Part shown: positions 6,031 through 8,729 of the stretch, piece after piece
Layout: each line of letters starts with the position of its first letter
Position numbering within the stretch: the first letter of the stretch is position 1
Assembly (NCBI GenBank): GCA_023451415.1
Contig: JAEXZK010000149.1
Coordinates: forward strand, 1 to 8,729
Source of the DNA: Bacillota bacterium
GTDB taxonomy: Bacteria; Bacillota; Clostridia; Oscillospirales; Ruminococcaceae
DNA length: 8,729 bases
Direction: 5' to 3'
Made by a program: the position numbers and the translations under genes
Notes under the pieces: model-generated
The model's database searches: none
What the model was told of the DNA's origin: nothing
Seen by the model: the letters and a program-made list of their open reading frames with translations, nothing else

Positions 6031-6836
6031 AGATCTATGACGGTCATGTCCACCTGGGGATGCCCGAGGATCCTAAGGAAGAATTGATCGGGAGCCTCCG
6101 CCAAGCGGGGCTGTCTGGAGCGATGGCCATTTCCCCCGCGCCGGGGTGTGCCGGAGCGGACGGCGCTCCCCTGGGCTGGCGGGAACGTCTGGACACCATC
6201 CTGGCATGGCGTGACGGGGTACCGGGGCTTATCCCGTTTTTCTGGATCGATCCCACCGAGGCGGATGCCGGCCTGCAGATCGACACCGCGGCCAAGGCGG
6301 GTATCGCCGGGTTTAAGGCGATCTGCACCCACTATGCCCCCGAGACGGATGCGCCGATGCGGGCTTGGCGGCAGATTGCCGAGACGGGGAGGCCCCTCCT
6401 TTTCCACACGGGCATCCTCATCGGGCCGGGGTGTTCGGAATACTGCCGGCCGCTCCACTACGAGAAACTGCTCACCATCCCCAGGCTGAAGTTCTGCATG
6501 GCGCACGTGTCCTGGCCCTGGTGTGACGAGTGCGTCGCCCTCTTTACCAAGTGGAACAACTGTACCCTCCAGGGCTCCACCACCGCCCAGCTGTATCTGG
6601 ACACCACCCCGGGGACGCCGGGAGTTTACCGCCGGGAGTTGCTTTACAAGCTGTACGGCTCGGGGCTGCCGGTGACGGATAAGCTGATTTTTGGCACTGA
6701 CCTGCGCAACCGCTACGATGTTGCCAAATCCCAGACATATGTCGCCCGGGACCGCACCATCCTCGACGAACTGATGGTGCCGCAGGAGGCCCAGGAAGAT
6801 TATTTTTCCGGGAACCTTTTGAAGTTTATTCAATAA
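6027..6836 (+). CDS. Amidohydrolase-2 family metal-dependent hydrolase
   Basis: The 269-residue TIM-barrel-type hydrolase resembles the amidohydrolase-2 group (ACMSD, resorcylate decarboxylases, sugar lactonases). The N-terminal HxH metal motif is DGHVHLG (H7, H9). Further candidate metal or catalytic residues are K97 in GFKAICTH, H127 in LLFHTGI, H160 in MAHVSWPW and D225 in IFGTDLRNRYD. The C-terminus SGNLLKFI is the common 'GNxxxx' end of this family. Translation starts at ATG 6027, overlapping the previous stop, with GGGAGG (6014-6019) inside the upstream gene. Members hydrolyse lactones, esters or amides or decarboxylate. Immediate pairing with an NAD-dependent dehydrogenase recalls dehydrogenase/lactonase pairs of sugar-acid pathways. 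It is shorter than most family members (about 300-350 residues) but appears complete. Confidence 0.8.
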   Translation: MKIYDGHVHLGMPEDPKEELIGSLRQAGLSGAMAISPAPGCAGADGAPLGWRERLDTILAWRDGVPGLIPFFWIDPTEADAGLQIDTAAKAGIAGFKAICTHYAPETDAPMRAWRQIAETGRPLLFHTGILIGPGCSEYCRPLHYEKLLTIPRLKFCMAHVSWPWCDECVALFTKWNNCTLQGSTTAQLYLDTTPGTPGVYRRELLYKLYGSGLPVTDKLIFGTDLRNRYDVAKSQTYVARDRTILDELMVPQEAQEDYFSGNLLKFIQ

Positions 6837-7047
6837 ATACCCATTCCTCCTCAAATATTGCAAAAGCGCCCTGTAGCATTCAGACGGTGGTCGTAAAACA
6901 GTGATCCCTCCCTATGTTTATCCATAGGGAGGGACTTGTTACTTTTGCTGGAGTGGGTACTTGATGGCGATGCCCAACCGCATCTCGCACCATACGGCGA
7001 AAAGCGTATAGAAGTGCGCCCTTGTATTCGGTAAACTGGAATTGTCG
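6837..7047. other. Intergenic region after the operon
   Basis: These 211 bases hold the operon terminator (6905-6934) and one arm of an inverted repeat (7029-7043). Minus-strand bases of about 7047-6939 can be read as a peptide ending FAVWCEMRLGIAIKYPLQQK, which looks protein-like but has no start signal of its own. I treat it as a possible gene remnant, not a gene. Base composition shifts from GC-rich to AT-rich near 7045. Confidence 0.35.
6905..6941 (+). terminator. Stem-loop terminator of the operon
   Basis: TCCCTCCCTATG (6905-6916) pairs perfectly with CATAGGGAGGGA (6923-6934), a 12-pair stem with a 6-base loop, 68 bases after the last operon stop. The following sequence is only moderately T-rich (ACTTGTTACTTTT). 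It may also end the leftward transcript of the minus-strand gene, since the stem is symmetrical and TGTTTT follows on that strand. Confidence 0.65.
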
Positions 7048-7517
7048 TTATTCTTTGTAAAAACTAAATGCTTCCTCATACAATATCCGAGATTGTTCTT
7101 CATCTCCCCATGATAACGGGTCATCAGCATAACTTAATCTCCAAAACGGCTGCTCTTGCTCTAAAAAGCCCGGCAACATCTTATATAGCTCATAGCACCT
7201 ACTACCAAATTCATCAATATTATAAACATCAGATTTATAAGCAGCTTCTAAGCCATTAAACAAAATCTTTCCAAATTTCAAAGAATCGAAAGAATTTGCT
7301 TCATATTCAAAATATCTTTTCAATTTTGCAAAGGTTTCTTTGTAATTACTCCAACATTCTTCTAACTCCAATAACACTTCATCGTCAGGTGTGTTCAAGA
7401 ACATTTCATCTAAATGCACATTATATTCTTGCCCAGAGCAGAATCCAAATGCCCAAAGATATGCGTATGCAAATAAAACTTCCATGACTAAACACCTCCT
7501 CAAATTCCAGTTTATCG
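7029..7517. repeat. 15-base inverted repeat flanking the AT-rich small gene
   Basis: CGGTAAACTGGAATT at 7029-7043 and AATTCCAGTTTATCG at 7503-7517 are reverse complements with one mismatch (14 of 15). The left arm lies four bases beyond the stop of the minus-strand gene, and the right arm is just upstream of its ribosome binding site, so the two arms bracket the gene exactly. They might be recombination sites, ends of a small cassette, or coincidence. No target-site duplication was seen next to them. Confidence 0.45.
7048..7485 (-). CDS. Acidic protein of unknown function (145 aa), AT-rich accessory gene
   Basis: ATG at 7485 is chosen because AGGAGGT (7494-7500) lies eight bases upstream. 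A longer frame up to 7647 runs through a terminator-like hairpin and lacks a ribosome binding site. By hand count the protein has 29 Asp/Glu and 12 Lys/Arg and many aromatic residues. The N-terminus MEVLFAYAYLWAFGFCSGQE is hydrophobic but has no positive charge before it, so I do not call a signal peptide. The rest looks helical, with no known motif recognised. Hand-counted GC over 7201-7440 is about 30%, far below the operon, which suggests horizontal acquisition. Small acidic soluble proteins beside integrases are often immunity proteins, anti-phage components or other mobile-element cargo. That is only a possibility here; no toxin partner is visible. Confidence 0.7.
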   Translation of the reverse strand: MEVLFAYAYLWAFGFCSGQEYNVHLDEMFLNTPDDEVLLELEECWSNYKETFAKLKRYFEYEANSFDSLKFGKILFNGLEAAYKSDVYNIDEFGSRCYELYKMLPGFLEQEQPFWRLSYADDPLSWGDEEQSRILYEEAFSFYKE

Positions 7518-7583
7518 AGCCGCTTCTCTGAAACCCCTTGATTTTCCTGTGTTTCCCGCAGGTCTGCTGCCATAAAAAGCTCC

Positions 7584-7632
7584 GTTTTCCCTTGTTTTTG
7601 CCCTTATAGGGCAAAACAAGGGAAACTTTTTT
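7584..7632 (+). terminator. Long stem-loop with T tract beside the integrase stop
   Basis: TTTCCCTTG (7586-7594) pairs with CAAGGGAAA (7617-7625), and TTTTGCCC (7596-7603) pairs with GGGCAAAA (7609-7616). This gives 17 pairs with one bulged T and a TTATA loop, followed by six T (7627-7632). On the plus strand it is a textbook factor-independent terminator, facing the integrase gene. In the leftward direction it lies directly after the integrase stop and could end that transcript as well, with TTTTT about seven bases further on. It separates the integrase from the small acidic gene. Confidence 0.75.
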
Positions 7633-7633
7633 A

Positions 7634-8729
7634 TCAGTCGCCGCCAACTACCTTATCCAGCAGACGGGCCGAGGAGCGTTTCGCTTCCCTTGTCGAGTGA
7701 GCGTAGATGTTCATGGTGGTACTGACATCGGCGTGGCCCAAAAGCTCCTGCACGTCCTTCGGCGCTGCCCCGTTGGAGAGCAGGTTACTCGTGAACGTGT
7801 GGCGAAGCTGGTGGAAGTGGAAGCCCTCAAGCCCCGGTATCTTCTTTGAGGCCGTCCGGCAGGCAATCCCGACTGTGCTGGATGATTCATAGCATCCATC
7901 CGGGCGGAGACATACGAGGTCGATCTCTCTGTAGTCCTCCGGCACTTCCTCCGACCTTTGCAGACTGTACAGCTCATAGTAGCTGCGCCCCTTCTCCTGT
8001 ACCTGCTTATAGTAGTTCAGGCTGTAGAGCTCGCCGTACTTTAAGCGACTTTTGTGCTGTTCGGTCTTGGCCGCCTTGAGGATACCCGCCAGCGTGTCAC
8101 AGAAGTCCACGGTGCGGATTTTGCTCCGCTTGGTGGTGCCGACCTCCGTTTTGTGCCTTGCCCCGTTGTAGCGCATACTGCGCCGCACCGTGATGGTCTG
8201 CTCCTTGAGGTCGATGTCCTGCCAGGTGAGGGCGCAGACCTCGCCGATCCGAAGGCCGGTGTAGTAAGCGATCTGGATGGGCAGGAGCGCTGGATTCTCT
8301 TTCTTTTTCAGATAGTCCGTCAGCGCCTTGAACTGTTCATAGGAGATCGTCGGGACGGTCAGCCCATCCTCACTGTCCTCATTGAACAGCTCATAGCTTT
8401 CCTGCTTCTGCCTGATCTTGATATACTGCATCGGGTTGAAGGTCAGCAGCCGCTTGGGGAAGACCGCAAACCGGAATGCTCCCTGCATCACCGCCGAGAA
8501 CTGCCGCATATAGCCCTTGCTGATGGGCTTGACCTCCGTTCCGTCGGCGTTAGTACCTCCGAAGGACAAAAGATCAAAGAACACCTGTAAATGCTCTGAC
8601 GTGACGGTTTTGAGCTTCCGGCTGCCGATGGGAAATTGCTTGATGCGTCCCACAGCCCCCTGATAGGCCATCACCGTGCCGTTGGAGAGATTGCCGGGCT
8701 TGACTTCTTCCTCGATCCACATATCCAGC
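7634..8729 (-). CDS. int: Tyrosine recombinase / integrase (Tn916-phage type), N-terminus cut off by window end
   Basis: The minus-strand frame is open to the right edge. The first ATG inside the window is at 8722 but the frame continues upstream (codons for Leu-Asp precede it), so the real start is probably outside. Numbering from 8722, the residues of about 1-105 form the SAM-like core-binding domain. The catalytic domain carries R158 in TGLRIGE, K198 in TTKRS, H304 and R307 in HQLRHTF, H330 in [10 protein letters not shown] and Tyr340 in MNIYAH, the complete R-K-H-R-H-Y set. A stretch of residues 225-290, rich in Tyr and charged residues, makes the catalytic domain longer than usual between the lysine and the HxxR box. 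The stop is doubled (TGA then TAA in frame). It would catalyse excision and integration of a mobile element. Codon use is GC-rich, unlike its small downstream neighbour. Confidence 0.9.
   Translation of the reverse strand, partial: LDMWIEEEVKPGNLSNGTVMAYQGAVGRIKQFPIGSRKLKTVTSEHLQVFFDLLSFGGTNADGTEVKPISKGYMRQFSAVMQGAFRFAVFPKRLLTFNPMQYIKIRQKQESYELFNEDSEDGLTVPTISYEQFKALTDYLKKKENPALLPIQIAYYTGLRIGEVCALTWQDIDLKEQTITVRRSMRYNGARHKTEVGTTKRSKIRTVDFCDTLAGILKAAKTEQHKSRLKYGELYSLNYYKQVQEKGRSYYELYSLQRSEEVPEDYREIDLVCLRPDGCYESSSTVGIACRTASKKIPGLEGFHFHQLRHTFTSNLLSNGAAPKDVQELLGHADVSTTMNIYAHSTREAKRSSARLLDKVVGGD

Larger units (their letters stand above)
7029..8729. mobile_element. Probable terminal part of an integrative element
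   Basis: A tyrosine recombinase reading outward with its 3' end near a composition change and an AT-rich orphan gene is the usual layout at one end of an integrative conjugative element or prophage. The element would extend to the right, out of the window. The exact boundary is not determined: it may lie between 7486 and 7633, or beyond the small gene near 7030. No tRNA gene or direct-repeat attachment site was recognised. Confidence 0.4.

Noticed and set aside
5949..6863. 304-codon minus-strand frame
   Set aside because: Antisense to the amidohydrolase-2 gene, which has conserved motifs in the sense frame; no ribosome binding site or domain.
7486..7647. 54-codon N-terminal extension of the acidic protein
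   Set aside because: The extension translates the stem-loop terminator, overlaps the end of the integrase and is Lys/Arg-rich, unlike the acidic remainder; a strong AGGAGGT precedes the internal ATG at 7485.
8054..8590. 178-codon plus-strand frame
   Set aside because: Antisense to the integrase, which carries the full recombinase active site.
1..8729. CRISPR array, tRNA or rRNA genes, riboswitch
   Set aside because: Looked for regularly spaced direct repeats, cloverleaf-type segments and known leader motifs; the only regular repeat is the two-copy unit at 950-1160, and nothing tRNA-like was found near the integrase.

Overview
The window looks like part of a chromosome from a GC-rich gut-type Clostridia, plausibly of the Oscillospiraceae / Flavonifractor kind. 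This is an inference from three things: AGGAGG-type ribosome binding sites, a TTGACA/TATAAT promoter, and GC-rich coding sequence mixed with AT-rich mobile DNA. No rRNA or other marker gene is present to settle it.

Left edge to about 1510: the N-terminal 285 codons of a PucR-family transcriptional regulator read leftward off the window (1-855, minus strand). A 655-base gene-free stretch separates it from a rightward operon. That stretch holds two tandem copies of a roughly 105-base palindromic repeat, a GC-rich terminator-like hairpin, a short palindrome and a near-perfect sigma-A promoter (TTGACA, 18 bases, TATAAT) about 45 bases before the first gene.

1511-6836: five plus-strand genes, closely spaced and probably one transcript. 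In order they are an NCS1-family nucleobase/hydantoin/allantoin permease, an allantoinase-like cyclic amidohydrolase with a complete binuclear metal site, a classical short-chain dehydrogenase, an extended-SDR NAD-dependent epimerase/dehydratase, and a small metal-dependent hydrolase of the amidohydrolase-2 type whose ATG overlaps the previous stop. A strong hairpin lies between genes 3 and 4, and a terminator-like stem-loop follows gene 5. The simplest reading is a catabolic operon. The permease imports a cyclic ureide or imide, the allantoinase-like enzyme opens the ring, two NAD(P)-dependent enzymes oxidise, reduce or epimerise the product, and the last hydrolase cleaves an ester, lactone, amide or carboxylate. 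The divergent PucR-type protein is the likely sensor. The window carries no allantoate or ureidoglycolate enzymes, so the true substrate may not be allantoin. This combination is the best candidate here for an undescribed pathway.

6837-8729: an accessory region. An AT-rich minus-strand gene encodes a strongly acidic 145-residue protein of unknown function, flanked by a 15-base inverted repeat. Upstream of it on the same strand is a tyrosine recombinase of the Tn916/phage integrase type, truncated by the right window edge, with all catalytic residues visible. A long stem-loop with a T tract separates the two. This is probably one end of an integrative element extending to the right.
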